A stretch of 11,441 nt of DNA. Origin: CAYYYW01 sp964476245. GTDB lineage: Bacteria > Patescibacteriota > Microgenomatia > UBA1406 > HO2-37-13b. The notes beneath the pieces were generated by a model. It saw only the letters and a program-made list of their open reading frames with translations, was not told where the DNA came from and did no database searches. A program made the position numbers and the translations under genes. Location of the stretch: contig CAYYYW010000029.1 of the NCBI GenBank assembly GCA_964476245.1, forward strand, positions 1 through 11,441, in the 5' to 3' direction. This document shows, piece by piece, positions 1 through 7,047 of the stretch; position 1 is the first letter of the stretch, and every line of letters begins with the position of its first letter.

Positions 1-45
1 GGTCGGCCTTTTTGGCCGGAAGAAATTGTTAAAAAATTTACCTAA
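1..45 (+). CDS. 2-oxoacid:ferredoxin oxidoreductase alpha subunit, C-terminal end only (partial)
   Basis: The first 45 bases read as an open frame of 14 codons ending in TAA: GRPFWPEEIVKKFT. The pattern GRPF-x-PEEI close to the C-terminus is typical of alpha (or fused gamma-alpha) subunits of 2-oxoacid:ferredoxin oxidoreductases. The next gene is the matching beta subunit, which is the usual order. The bulk of the gene lies outside the window, so substrate type cannot be judged. The frame, stop and motif are seen directly; the assignment rests on family knowledge plus context. Such a short match alone would be weak. Confidence 0.65.
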   Translation, partial: GRPFWPEEIVKKFT

Positions 46-156
46 TTACCTAATTTCTAATTGATCTAAATAAGTCCCAATAACCAATTTTCCAATTTGG
101 GATTTGGTGCTTGGTTATTATTTAGGTTAATTAGGGTAATTAGTAATTAGAAATTT
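34..156. repeat. AT-rich near-palindrome with short internal repeats, upstream of the beta subunit gene
   Basis: The two halves (34-87 and 111-156) are imperfect reverse complements. Both outer ends read AAATTT in hairpin sense. CTAATTGATCTAAATAA (57-73) pairs with its counterpart in 117-134 at 15 of 17 positions. AATAACCAA (79-87) matches TTGGTTATT (111-119) exactly. The arms are built from variants of a CTAATTAC unit. The left arm contains the TAA stop of the alpha subunit, and the right arm ends a few bases before the beta ATG. It could fold in mRNA between two subunits that need equal dosage, or be a dispersed intergenic repeat. Its function is unknown. Confidence 0.7.
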
Positions 157-161
157 ATTCT

Positions 162-1016
162 ATGTCAACAGTCCAAGATTTTTCCGGTTACCCACCCACT
201 TGGTGTCCGGGTTGTGGAAATTGGGGAATAGGCGCAGCCGTAAAAACTGCCCTAGTTCAATTAGGACATAATCCGTCATCGATATTGGCAGTTTTTGGCA
301 TAGGTTGTTCAGGCAATACGAATGACTTTTTAAATGCCTACGCCATTCATTCATTGCATGGTCGAGCTATTCCTACGGCTGTGGGGATGAAATTAGCCAA
401 TCATAAAATGTCGGTTTTAGCAATTGTTGGAGACGGTGATTGTTATGGTGAAGGTGGTAATCATTTTATTCATGCCTGCCGAGGCAATCATAATATTACA
501 GTAATTGTTCATGACAACTGTGTTTATGGGTTGACCACCGGTCAAGTGGCGCCAACCGCCCAAAAAGGCTTTAAATCAAAATCAACGCCGTCAGGTATTA
601 TTGAAATTCCGGTGACGCCTTTAGGGCTGGCAATTGTGGAAGGAGCCACATTTGTAGCGCAGGGTTTTACCGGCAATGTTTCTCACTTAACCGAGCTGAT
701 TAAAAAAGGAATCGTTCATAAAGGTTTTTCCTTGATTAATGTTTTGCAACCATGCGTCAGTTTTAATAAGATTAATACCTTTTCGTATTATAAAGAAAGA
801 GCCTATCAGCTTGCTGATGATTATAATTTTCAGGATATTCATGTAGCGTTGGAAAAAGCGTTAGAACCAACTCTCGCCGATAAATTTCCTTTAGGAGTGA
901 TCTATCAGTCAGAAAGAACAACGTTTGATGATAGTCTTCCTCAATTGAAGGAAAAAACTCTCCTTGAGAAAGAGCGCTTTTTAAATTACGATAAGATATT
1001 AGAAGATTTTGTCTAA
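162..1016 (+). CDS. 2-oxoacid:ferredoxin oxidoreductase beta subunit (TPP and [4Fe-4S] binding)
   Basis: The protein is 284 aa, the usual size for beta subunits of the two-subunit enzymes. These decarboxylate a 2-oxoacid (pyruvate, 2-oxoglutarate or similar) to its acyl-CoA and pass electrons to ferredoxin in the cytoplasm. WCPGCG (residues 14-19), Cys49 in GIGCSGN and Cys198 in LQPCVS match the four cluster ligands of the family. GDGD (90-93) with HDNCVYGLTTGQ (117-128) forms the Mg-thiamine pyrophosphate site, with Asp91 and Asn119 as likely Mg ligands. The ATG at 162 places CPGCG at the expected distance from the N-terminus. There is no Shine-Dalgarno and no well-placed -10, so it is probably co-transcribed with the alpha gene across the 116-nt palindromic gap. 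Names korB, porB or vorB would all be guesses about substrate. Confidence 0.93.
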   Translation: MSTVQDFSGYPPTWCPGCGNWGIGAAVKTALVQLGHNPSSILAVFGIGCSGNTNDFLNAYAIHSLHGRAIPTAVGMKLANHKMSVLAIVGDGDCYGEGGNHFIHACRGNHNITVIVHDNCVYGLTTGQVAPTAQKGFKSKSTPSGIIEIPVTPLGLAIVEGATFVAQGFTGNVSHLTELIKKGIVHKGFSLINVLQPCVSFNKINTFSYYKERAYQLADDYNFQDIHVALEKALEPTLADKFPLGVIYQSERTTFDDSLPQLKEKTLLEKERFLNYDKILEDFV

Positions 1017-1073
1017 ATTTATTTAACAATATTAACATTTTTAGCCGTATTGACAAGATAATAATAAAAACAG

Positions 1074-1102
1074 TTGACAATTAGCAGATAATTTATTATA
1101 CT
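1074..1102 (+). promoter_or_regulatory. Sigma-70-type promoter of lon
   Basis: TTGACA (1074-1079), a 17-bp spacer, then TATACT (1097-1102). The -10 ends 10 nt before the lon ATG, so transcription should start about 4 nt before the start codon. No CIRCE- or HAIR-like heat-shock operator is visible nearby. Confidence 0.8.
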
Positions 1103-1112
1103 GCTAAAAAAT

Positions 1113-3563
1113 ATGAAATTTTTAGTTGGGACTTCAGAACAATCCATTTATCCAATAGTCGCGGTTCGCGACGGTATTGTTTTTCCTTCAACGGAGAATG
1201 TTTTGCTTTTTGGTAGACAAAAAAGCGTTATTGCTATAAATGAATCTTTAAAACGAGAAAAAAAAATTGTTATTTTAATGCAAAGGAACGCGGTATTAAA
1301 TGATCCAAAAAAAGACGACCTTTTTCAAATAGGAGTGTTGGCAAAAATTGAAAAAGTGTTACCGGGAAATCGAGGAGAAATCAGCGTTTTAGTAAAAGGA
1401 GAAAGAAGGGTAAAAATAATTGAATTTTTAAAAGAAACTTCTTATTTTGAGGGAAAAGTAGAATTTTTAAATGAGATTGTCGCTGAGGATGAGCAGGTTA
1501 AAGCTTTAGTTCGTCATATTACCAGCGAGTTAAAAAAAGCCGTGAATTTGGGGAAAGGGATAGACTTCATCTTTTTAATGAATATTATGAGCGGTGTTTC
1601 CGCCAGAGATTTTTCAGATCACGTGGCGATGATTCTTGACATAAAGACACATGAACGGCAATCTCTGCTTGAAGAGCTAAATCTTCTACAAAGGCTAAAA
1701 AAAGAAACAGAGTTTATAGGCAACGAAGTTAAGATTTTGGAAATTGAACGTAACATCTCTGTTAAAACTCAACAAAAATTTGAAAAAGGGATGAAAGACG
1801 CAGTTCTGCGCGAAAAATTAAAAACAATAGAACAAGAGTTAGGCGATCAGCCTAAAGAAGATAAAGAAACAAGAGAATTAAGAGAAAAGATAAAAAAAGC
1901 CAACATGCCTAAAGAAGCCGAGGAAAAAGCAATTAAAGAACTGAAAAGACTTTCGCAGATGTCTCAATTTAATCCGGAATCATCTTATATAAGAACTTAT
2001 TTAGATTGGTTGGTTGAGCTTCCTTGGTTTGTAGAGAGTCCTAATGATGTAAATATTAAAAAAGCAGAGAGTATTTTAAACGAAGACCATTTTGGTTTAA
2101 AGAAAGTCAAAGAAAGAATTTTAGAGTATTTGGCGGTAATGAAACTCAAGAAATCAAAGGAAACGAAAACTCAACCCGAAGAAAAATTAAACGAAAAAAA
2201 AGGCAAGAATAAACAACCAACAATACTATGTTTTGTCGGCCCTCCTGGCGTAGGCAAGACATCGCTGGGTCGATCAATTGCTCGAGCTCTTGGTCGAAAG
2301 TTTGTGAAAATGTCTTTGGGCGGTATTCGTGATGAGGCGGAAATTAGAGGACATAGACGAACCTATGTTGGTGCTTTACCCGGAAGGATGATTCAAGGAA
2401 TTAAACAGGCAGGAACCAGAAATCCAGTTTTTATGCTTGATGAGATTGATAAAATTGGTCGCGACTATCGAGGGGATCCTTCGTCATCTCTTCTTGAAGC
2501 TTTAGACCCGGAGCAAAATCATTCTTTTTCCGACCATTATTTAGAGGTGGATTTTGATCTTTCTAACGTAATGTTTATTACTACGGCTAATATTTTAGAT
2601 ACCATTCCTGATGCGCTTTTAGATCGTTTGGAAGTAATTCATTTTCCCGGTTACACCGAGGATGAGAAATTTAACATCGGAAAAAATTATTTGGTAAAAA
2701 AACAACTAGAAGCTCATGGTTTATCTGATAAGGAAGTAAACGTGATAGATGATGTTTTGCGATTGATTATTCGTCGTTATACAAGGGAGGCAGGCGTAAG
2801 AGAATTAGAACGACAGGTTGCTGCCATTTTTAGAAAAATAGCGCGAGAATTTGTGGAAAACGGCAGCGGTAAAAAAACCGTTGGTGTTTCTGATGTTCGA
2901 AAATATCTTGGTCCTTTTAAATATTCTTCGCAGATGATTGAGGAAAAAAACACCGTTGGTATTTGCACTGGTTTAGCTTGGACGCAGGCAGGGGGCGATA
3001 TTTTATTTATTGAAGTGGCAAAGATGCCGGGAAAAGGAAATTTGACCTTGACGGGACATTTGGGAGAAGTAATGAAAGAATCTTGTCAGGCGGCTTTAAG
3101 TTATGTCAGGTCCCGTTGGAAAGCGTTTGGTTTAATGACTAATTTCTATAATCATTTAGATCTTCATGTTCATGTACCAGAAGGAGCAGTTCCTAAGGAT
3201 GGTCCTTCGGCCGGGATTGCCATTGCTACAGCCATGGTTTCTTCTTTAACCAAAACTCCCGTCAACAAAGATGTAGGAATGACAGGTGAAATTACTTTAC
3301 GAGGAAGGGTTTTGGAAATAGGCGGTATTAAAGAGAAAGTTATTGCGGCCCACAGAGCCGGTATTAAAAAAGTGATCTTACCTAAGGATAATAAGAAAGA
3401 TTTAGAAGATATTCCCAAATATGTTTTAAAAGATTTGAAATTCATTTATGTGGAACACATGGATCAAGTATTCAAAGAGGCCTTAGTCTTTCATAACAAT
3501 AAATCTCAATTTATTACCTTAGAGAAGAAAGTTAATAAAAAAAGCAATAAAGAAAAAAAGTAA
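1113..3563 (+). CDS. lon: ATP-dependent serine protease Lon (endopeptidase La, LonA type)
   Basis: This 816-aa cytoplasmic protein degrades damaged and regulatory proteins in an ATP-dependent hexamer. Domains in order: Lon N domain (about 10-200), helical coiled-coil region (about 205-300), AAA+ module with Walker A GPPGVGKTS (376-384) and Walker B VFMLDEID (439-446), and the peptidase domain. The catalytic pair is Ser699 in DGPSAG and Lys742 in GGIKEK, with the same 43-residue spacing as E. coli Ser679/Lys722. All key residues are present. It is about 30 residues longer than E. coli Lon because of a lysine/glutamate-rich insert (about 346-368) just before the P-loop strand and a basic tail after residue 795. 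The ATG at 1113 follows its own promoter by 10 nt with no Shine-Dalgarno. It is monocistronic: the next gene converges on it. Confidence 0.98.
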   Translation: MKFLVGTSEQSIYPIVAVRDGIVFPSTENVLLFGRQKSVIAINESLKREKKIVILMQRNAVLNDPKKDDLFQIGVLAKIEKVLPGNRGEISVLVKGERRVKIIEFLKETSYFEGKVEFLNEIVAEDEQVKALVRHITSELKKAVNLGKGIDFIFLMNIMSGVSARDFSDHVAMILDIKTHERQSLLEELNLLQRLKKETEFIGNEVKILEIERNISVKTQQKFEKGMKDAVLREKLKTIEQELGDQPKEDKETRELREKIKKANMPKEAEEKAIKELKRLSQMSQFNPESSYIRTYLDWLVELPWFVESPNDVNIKKAESILNEDHFGLKKVKERILEYLAVMKLKKSKETKTQPEEKLNEKKGKNKQPTILCFVGPPGVGKTSLGRSIARALGRKFVKMSLGGIRDEAEIRGHRRTYVGALPGRMIQGIKQAGTRNPVFMLDEIDKIGRDYRGDPSSSLLEALDPEQNHSFSDHYLEVDFDLSNVMFITTANILDTIPDALLDRLEVIHFPGYTEDEKFNIGKNYLVKKQLEAHGLSDKEVNVIDDVLRLIIRRYTREAGVRELERQVAAIFRKIAREFVENGSGKKTVGVSDVRKYLGPFKYSSQMIEEKNTVGICTGLAWTQAGGDILFIEVAKMPGKGNLTLTGHLGEVMKESCQAALSYVRSRWKAFGLMTNFYNHLDLHVHVPEGAVPKDGPSAGIAIATAMVSSLTKTPVNKDVGMTGEITLRGRVLEIGGIKEKVIAAHRAGIKKVILPKDNKKDLEDIPKYVLKDLKFIYVEHMDQVFKEALVFHNNKSQFITLEKKVNKKSNKEKK

Positions 3564-3579
3564 ATTTAAATTAAGAACG

Positions 3580-3605
3580 AACTTAATTAATCAATTAATT
3601 AAGTT
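3580..3605. terminator. Possible bidirectional AT-only terminator between convergent genes
   Basis: AACTTAATTAAT (3580-3591) and ATTAATTAAGTT (3594-3605) are perfect 12-bp inverted arms with a 2-nt centre. The dyad lies between the stop codon of lon and that of the convergent hydrolase gene. The stem has almost no GC and only a short T run follows, so it would be a weak intrinsic terminator. The position is the main argument. Confidence 0.5.
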
Positions 3606-3615
3606 TTGAATTATT

Positions 3616-4533
3616 TCATAACCACTGGCTGACAATTTTCGCCAATTCTTCCTCTTTGCCGTTAAAGCCGTGATCGGCGTTTTTTACGATTTTAAAGGTA
3701 AATAATTTAGCATTGGGACAGTCCTTTTTTAATACTTTCACACATTTTGGAACATCCCCGTAACAATACTCATCGTTTTCACCGTAAACAACTAAAGTTG
3801 GTTTATTAATTGTTTTATATTCCCGAAAAAGAGGTTTTTTTGACAATTTGAGATTGTGGAAAACTTCATTGAAGGGAAAAATATTATAATCGCCATCGGG
3901 GTTAATGGTATCGTAAAGCGATTGATACGAAAATAAATAATCAACTAAATATTTTGGCACTAATTTTATTCCGTTTCCTTTTTTGATTTCGACCTGACAT
4001 TTTTTTAGGGCTAAGTAAAATTTCTTTTTTCCCATAGATTGGTAATACAATCCTGTATCGTCCCCGCCGCTTAATAAAACGTATTTCTCAATTTTGTTTT
4101 TAGGTTTATAGTAATGATAAACGACTATTTTATTGGCTCCGGTTGATTCACCTATTAAATAGAAAGTTTTATATCCCAATTTAGATAAATAATTTACCGT
4201 CCCGTCGATATCATAAAGACAGTCTTTGATTAATTCGTAGGCAGTGCCCAGTTTTAAATCTTCTTCAATCCCGTTTTTTATTCTTTTTAATTTATGAAAA
4301 TAGTGGGCGCCACGATTATTAAAAGAAAAAAGAGAAATATCTTTTTGAGTAAGATGGTCAGCTAAAACATTCATTTGTTTGACAGCATAAAAAACCGACG
4401 AGTTGCCATTACCATGTAGAAAAATAGCCACCTTGTTGGTTTTGTTTAAGGGTTCATAAAGCAAGGCAGGCAGAGTAATGTGGTCAGTTGATTCAAATTC
4501 AACTAAACGGAGTTTATTTTGATGATTTTTCAT
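3616..4533 (-). CDS. Alpha/beta-hydrolase fold protein (DUF1749-like)
   Basis: This 305-aa protein has no signal peptide or TM segment and is predicted cytoplasmic. It carries the serine-hydrolase layout: oxyanion motif FLHGNGN (38-44), nucleophile elbow GESTGAN with Ser130, the acid Asp254 in GENDEYC, and His288 in NADHGF. A cap-like insertion lies between about 160 and 240. The overall pattern resembles DUF1749 and related uncharacterised hydrolases; the substrate is unknown. The frame is open upstream to an ATG at 4671, but that start would run deep into the divergent aminotransferase gene. The ATG at 4533 lies 9 nt after a perfect TATAAT on this strand and begins just before the first conserved strand (LRLVEFES), so I chose it. 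The gene ends convergent with lon. Confidence 0.85.
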   Translation of the reverse strand: MKNHQNKLRLVEFESTDHITLPALLYEPLNKTNKVAIFLHGNGNSSVFYAVKQMNVLADHLTQKDISLFSFNNRGAHYFHKLKRIKNGIEEDLKLGTAYELIKDCLYDIDGTVNYLSKLGYKTFYLIGESTGANKIVVYHYYKPKNKIEKYVLLSGGDDTGLYYQSMGKKKFYLALKKCQVEIKKGNGIKLVPKYLVDYLFSYQSLYDTINPDGDYNIFPFNEVFHNLKLSKKPLFREYKTINKPTLVVYGENDEYCYGDVPKCVKVLKKDCPNAKLFTFKIVKNADHGFNGKEEELAKIVSQWL

Positions 4534-4542
4534 GGGTATTTT

Positions 4543-4550
4543 ATTATAAT
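4543..4550. promoter_or_regulatory. Palindromic -10 region shared by two divergent genes
   Basis: ATTATAAT is its own reverse complement. On the plus strand it gives TATAAT (4545-4550), ending 8 nt before the aminotransferase ATG (4559). On the minus strand it gives TATAAT (4548 down to 4543), ending 9 nt before the hydrolase ATG (4533). No good -35 is seen on either side at 17 bp. The plus strand has TTGATG (4519-4524) at a poor 20-bp spacing, and the minus strand has a weak TGTATT. Confidence 0.7.
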
Positions 4551-4558
4551 CTATCCAT

Positions 4559-5743
4559 ATGACAAAATACAGATTTGCCCAACGAGTTATTGACGTACCA
4601 AGTTCTGGTATTGGATTTATGATGAAATACGCGTCAAAATACAAGGATGTAATCTCTTTAGGCCAAGGCACCCCTTTATTTCCAACACCTTCATTTATTT
4701 ATGATTATCTGTATGAACGATCAAAAAAAGACCTTTCTGTTGGGATGTATTCCAGTCCGCAAATAGAAAATCAACTAAAAGAATTAATAGCTATTCAAAT
4801 GGAAAAAATTTACGGGTTTAGACCGCAAATTAACGAGTTATATTTAACAGTTGGGGGAATAGGCGCTTTATTTTCAGCCTTAATGGTTTTTTTAGAAAAA
4901 GGCGACGAAGTTATTTATTTTGATCCAAGTTATCCTCTCCATTTATCGCAGATTCATCTTGCTCAAGCGAAACCGGTATTTGTATCGCTTGATGAAGAGA
5001 ATAGATGGTCTTTAGATATAAAAAAACTTAAAAAATCAATAACCAAACGAACAAAAGCGATTATTTTAACAAACCCAAACAATCCAACCGGTACTATACT
5101 TTCAGAACAAGAAGTTAAAAGTCTTGCCAAACTCGTTCTTGATCATAACTTAATTTTAGTCTTAGACGAAGCCTATGAATTTCTTACCTACGATAAAAAG
5201 CTTTTTAGTCCTGTAAAAATTCCAGAATTGAGAGATAATCTTATTCTCTGTAAAAGTTTTTCTAAAGAATTTGCCATGACCGGGTGGAGAATTGGCTATG
5301 TATATGCTAATAAAGAAATAATTAAAAAAATTAATGATGTCCATGTTTATTTCAGTATTAGTCCACCGACACCGTCAATTGTGGCGGTTATTGCTGCTTT
5401 ATCTGATAAACGAGGGGAACGGGCAATGAAAGAGTTTAAAGCAAAATTTAGGAAAAGTCGTCTGGCTATTTGTGAAAGATTAGACAACTTATCTAAATTA
5501 TTTTCGTATCATAAACCAGACGGTGCTTATTATGTTTTCCCCAAAACTATAGGTTTTAAATTATCATCTTTAGAATTTGCTAAATTATTAGTTGATGAAG
5601 CTAAGATAATCACCATTCCTGGAAGCCCAATGGGCCCATCAGGCGAGGGCCACATCCGAATGTCATTTGCAACCAACCCAAAGATGATTCATAAAGCTTT
5701 TGATAGAATTGATCGATTTGCTAAAAATCACAACTTATATTAA
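4559..5743 (+). CDS. Class I/II pyridoxal-phosphate aminotransferase (aspartate aminotransferase-like)
   Basis: This 394-aa protein of fold type I is full length for the family and predicted cytoplasmic. It transfers an amino group between an amino acid and a 2-oxoacid. Visible motifs: Gly-rich VGGIGALFSAL (98-108) for phosphate binding, NPNNPTG (172-178) with the cofactor-contacting Asn, LDEAYE (202-207) with Asp203 for the pyridine nitrogen and Tyr206, SFSKEFAMTGWRIGY (233-247) with Schiff-base Lys236 and Arg244, and GHIRMSFA with Arg367 for the substrate carboxylate. Sequence alone does not settle substrate; aspartate, alanine or aromatic amino acids are possible. The ATG at 4559 follows TATAAT by 8 nt without a Shine-Dalgarno. 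Its last codon and stop lie within the left direct repeat of the element that follows. Confidence 0.93.
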   Translation: MTKYRFAQRVIDVPSSGIGFMMKYASKYKDVISLGQGTPLFPTPSFIYDYLYERSKKDLSVGMYSSPQIENQLKELIAIQMEKIYGFRPQINELYLTVGGIGALFSALMVFLEKGDEVIYFDPSYPLHLSQIHLAQAKPVFVSLDEENRWSLDIKKLKKSITKRTKAIILTNPNNPTGTILSEQEVKSLAKLVLDHNLILVLDEAYEFLTYDKKLFSPVKIPELRDNLILCKSFSKEFAMTGWRIGYVYANKEIIKKINDVHVYFSISPPTPSIVAVIAALSDKRGERAMKEFKAKFRKSRLAICERLDNLSKLFSYHKPDGAYYVFPKTIGFKLSSLEFAKLLVDEAKIITIPGSPMGPSGEGHIRMSFATNPKMIHKAFDRIDRFAKNHNLY

Positions 5744-5960
5744 TTTACGTTGTCAAACAAGAATAGAAATGTCGTGTTTTTAATATTTTTGCGTCATCCC
5801 AGTGAAGACGGGGATCCAGTCTATGAATTTCATTTTAAATAAGGTAATTAAAGTCTGGATTCCCTCCTCCGAGGGAATGACACCTTAGAGGAATTATTAC
5901 AATCATCGCTCTCTAAGATACGACATTTCTATTCTTGTGTAACATATATTAATTTACGTT
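5732..5960. mobile_element. MITE-like element with 19-bp perfect inverted repeats and long flanking direct repeats
   Basis: Direct repeats flank the unit at 5732-5751 and 5941-5960, with 19 of 20 bases identical and the last 16 (TATATTAATTTACGTT) exact. Inside lie perfect inverted repeats ACAAGAATAGAAATGTCGT (5757-5775) and its reverse complement (5920-5938). There is no ORF of useful size inside. This is the layout of a non-autonomous transposable element with a target duplication. The duplication is longer than most IS families make, so the exact ends are uncertain. The left direct repeat contains the aminotransferase stop codon. The right one donates the first T of the -35 of the next gene. 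Removing the element and one repeat would leave a 46-nt gap between the flanking genes. Confidence 0.65.
5793..5881. repeat. GTCAT...ATGAC palindromic repeat with two sub-hairpins (nested in the MITE-like element)
   Basis: The outer ends are GTCATCCC (5793-5800) and GGGAATGAC (5873-5881). The inner arms GGGGATCCAGTCT (5810-5822) and AGTCTGGATTCCC (5852-5864) pair at 11 of 13 positions. Each half also forms its own hairpin; the right one has ATTCCC, 8 bases, then GGGAAT, the same format as the dRS3 repeat known from Neisseria. The consensus GTCATTCCC...GGGAATCCAG is a widely dispersed bacterial repeat type. It is off-centre in the larger element, so it may be a second insertion. Confidence 0.7.
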
Positions 5961-5988
5961 TGACAAAACCATTTTTTTTATTTATATT
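5960..5988 (+). promoter_or_regulatory. Sigma-70-type promoter of the DsbA-like gene
   Basis: TTGACA (5960-5965), a 17-bp spacer, then TATATT (5983-5988), ending 10 nt before the ATG at 5999. The first T of the -35 is the last base of the direct repeat flanking the MITE-like element. Confidence 0.8.
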
Positions 5989-5998
5989 TTTTACTATT

Positions 5999-7042
5999 AT
6001 GAAAAAACTTACAAAAACCTCAACTCATTCATCACCTAAAAAGAAAGTTAATGTCAGTATTTTAAAACCTTCAAAAATTAAAATTTTTATAATTCTTGCT
6101 TTAGTTTCCGTCGCTGGATTTTTGCTTTTTAAAATTTATTCCAAAAACCAAGTTAGCAATTTTAAAAACAAAATTATTCCTGAAGCGGTAAAAAAAATAG
6201 TAAATGACAGCAAAACAAAAGTTGCCATTGAAAATATTAAGGAAACAAACGGAGTTATTGAATTTGATTTAAAATTAGGCGCAGACGATAAAGCTCAAAA
6301 ATATACTTCCTATATTACTAAGGATGGAAAAATATTATTTACTTCAGGAGTAAAATTAGATAGTTTATCAACAACGCAATCGCCAAGTCAGGCGCCAGCT
6401 AAAAAATTAACCTGCGCTGATTTGCCAAAATCAGAAAAGTCAAGCTTGGTTGCTTTTGTTGTTTCTCAATGTCCATACGGTGTTCAGATGCAGCGAGTTT
6501 TTAAAAAGGCGATTGAGGAAATACCGGCGATTTCTTCCTTTTTAAAGGTTAAATACATTGGTAGTGTTGAAAACAACAAAATAACAGCTATGCACGGTGA
6601 TGAAGAAGCCCAGGAGAACTTAAGGCAAATTTGCATCAGAGAAGAACAAAAAGATAAGTATTGGTCGTATGTTTCCTGTTATATGCAAGAGGGTAAAAGC
6701 GATGGTTGTTTGACAACTTCAGGTGTTAACTCAACCCAGCTTAAAGCTTGTGTAGATGATGTTAGCCGAGGCATAAAATACGCTAAAGCTGATTTTGATT
6801 TGGCCAACAAATTTAGTGTTAGTGGCTCGCCCGCCTTATTACTTAATGAAAAACAAACTGTTTCCGAGTTTGATTTTGGCGGTCGAGTGCCTAATGCCAT
6901 AAAAGAAATTGTTTGTTGCGGCAGCAATGAAAAACCGGAATTTTGCAGCCAGGATATTTCCAAGGATGAAGTTGCCGTTTCGTTTTCCAAAACAGATGAG
7001 GCTTCTTCAGCAGGCGATTCCGCCGCCGGCTGTGGAAATTGA
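5999..7042 (+). CDS. Membrane-anchored, cysteine-rich thioredoxin-fold (DsbA-like) protein with a CPYG site
   Basis: This 347-aa protein has a basic cytoplasmic N-terminus (1-28), one TM helix (about 28-46), then an extracytoplasmic part. Residues 55-122 resemble the small domain preceding DsbA-like domains in related CPR and archaeal proteins (YTSYITKDGKILF). The thioredoxin-like domain spans about 148-305 and has FVVSQCPYGVQM (Cys158), where the usual CxxC is CPYG, plus a cis-proline candidate in SGSP (275-278). Ten cysteines lie outside the membrane (139, 158, 212, 227, 237, 251, 306, 307, 316, 345). It probably takes part in thiol-disulfide chemistry at the cell surface, but the missing second active-site Cys makes the mechanism unclear. 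The frame can be extended to a TTG at 5960, but that codon is the -35 box, so I start at the ATG. Confidence 0.8.
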   Translation: MKKLTKTSTHSSPKKKVNVSILKPSKIKIFIILALVSVAGFLLFKIYSKNQVSNFKNKIIPEAVKKIVNDSKTKVAIENIKETNGVIEFDLKLGADDKAQKYTSYITKDGKILFTSGVKLDSLSTTQSPSQAPAKKLTCADLPKSEKSSLVAFVVSQCPYGVQMQRVFKKAIEEIPAISSFLKVKYIGSVENNKITAMHGDEEAQENLRQICIREEQKDKYWSYVSCYMQEGKSDGCLTTSGVNSTQLKACVDDVSRGIKYAKADFDLANKFSVSGSPALLLNEKQTVSEFDFGGRVPNAIKEIVCCGSNEKPEFCSQDISKDEVAVSFSKTDEASSAGDSAAGCGN

Positions 7043-7047
7043 GAACA

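Noticed and set aside
3..19. GC-rich hairpin CGGCC-TTTTT-GGCCG at the left edge
   Set aside because: It encodes the conserved GRPFWPEE end of the alpha subunit and has no T-run after it, so it is coding sequence, not a terminator.
156..161. TATTCT directly before the beta subunit ATG as a -10 box
   Set aside because: It abuts the start codon, so transcription would begin inside the gene; the spacing rule seen at the other genes is not met.
1050..1055. A second TTGACA upstream of lon
   Set aside because: No -10-like hexamer lies 15-19 bp downstream; the TTGACA at 1074 fits much better.
772..1080. 102-codon minus-strand open frame over the end of the oxidoreductase beta gene
   Set aside because: It is a shadow of a gene with clear cofactor motifs; no conserved pattern or plausible start signal.
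4534..4671. N-terminal extension of the hydrolase to an ATG at 4671
   Set aside because: It would overlap 113 bases of the divergent aminotransferase gene and cross the shared -10; the added residues show no family motif. The ATG at 4533 has a well-placed TATAAT.
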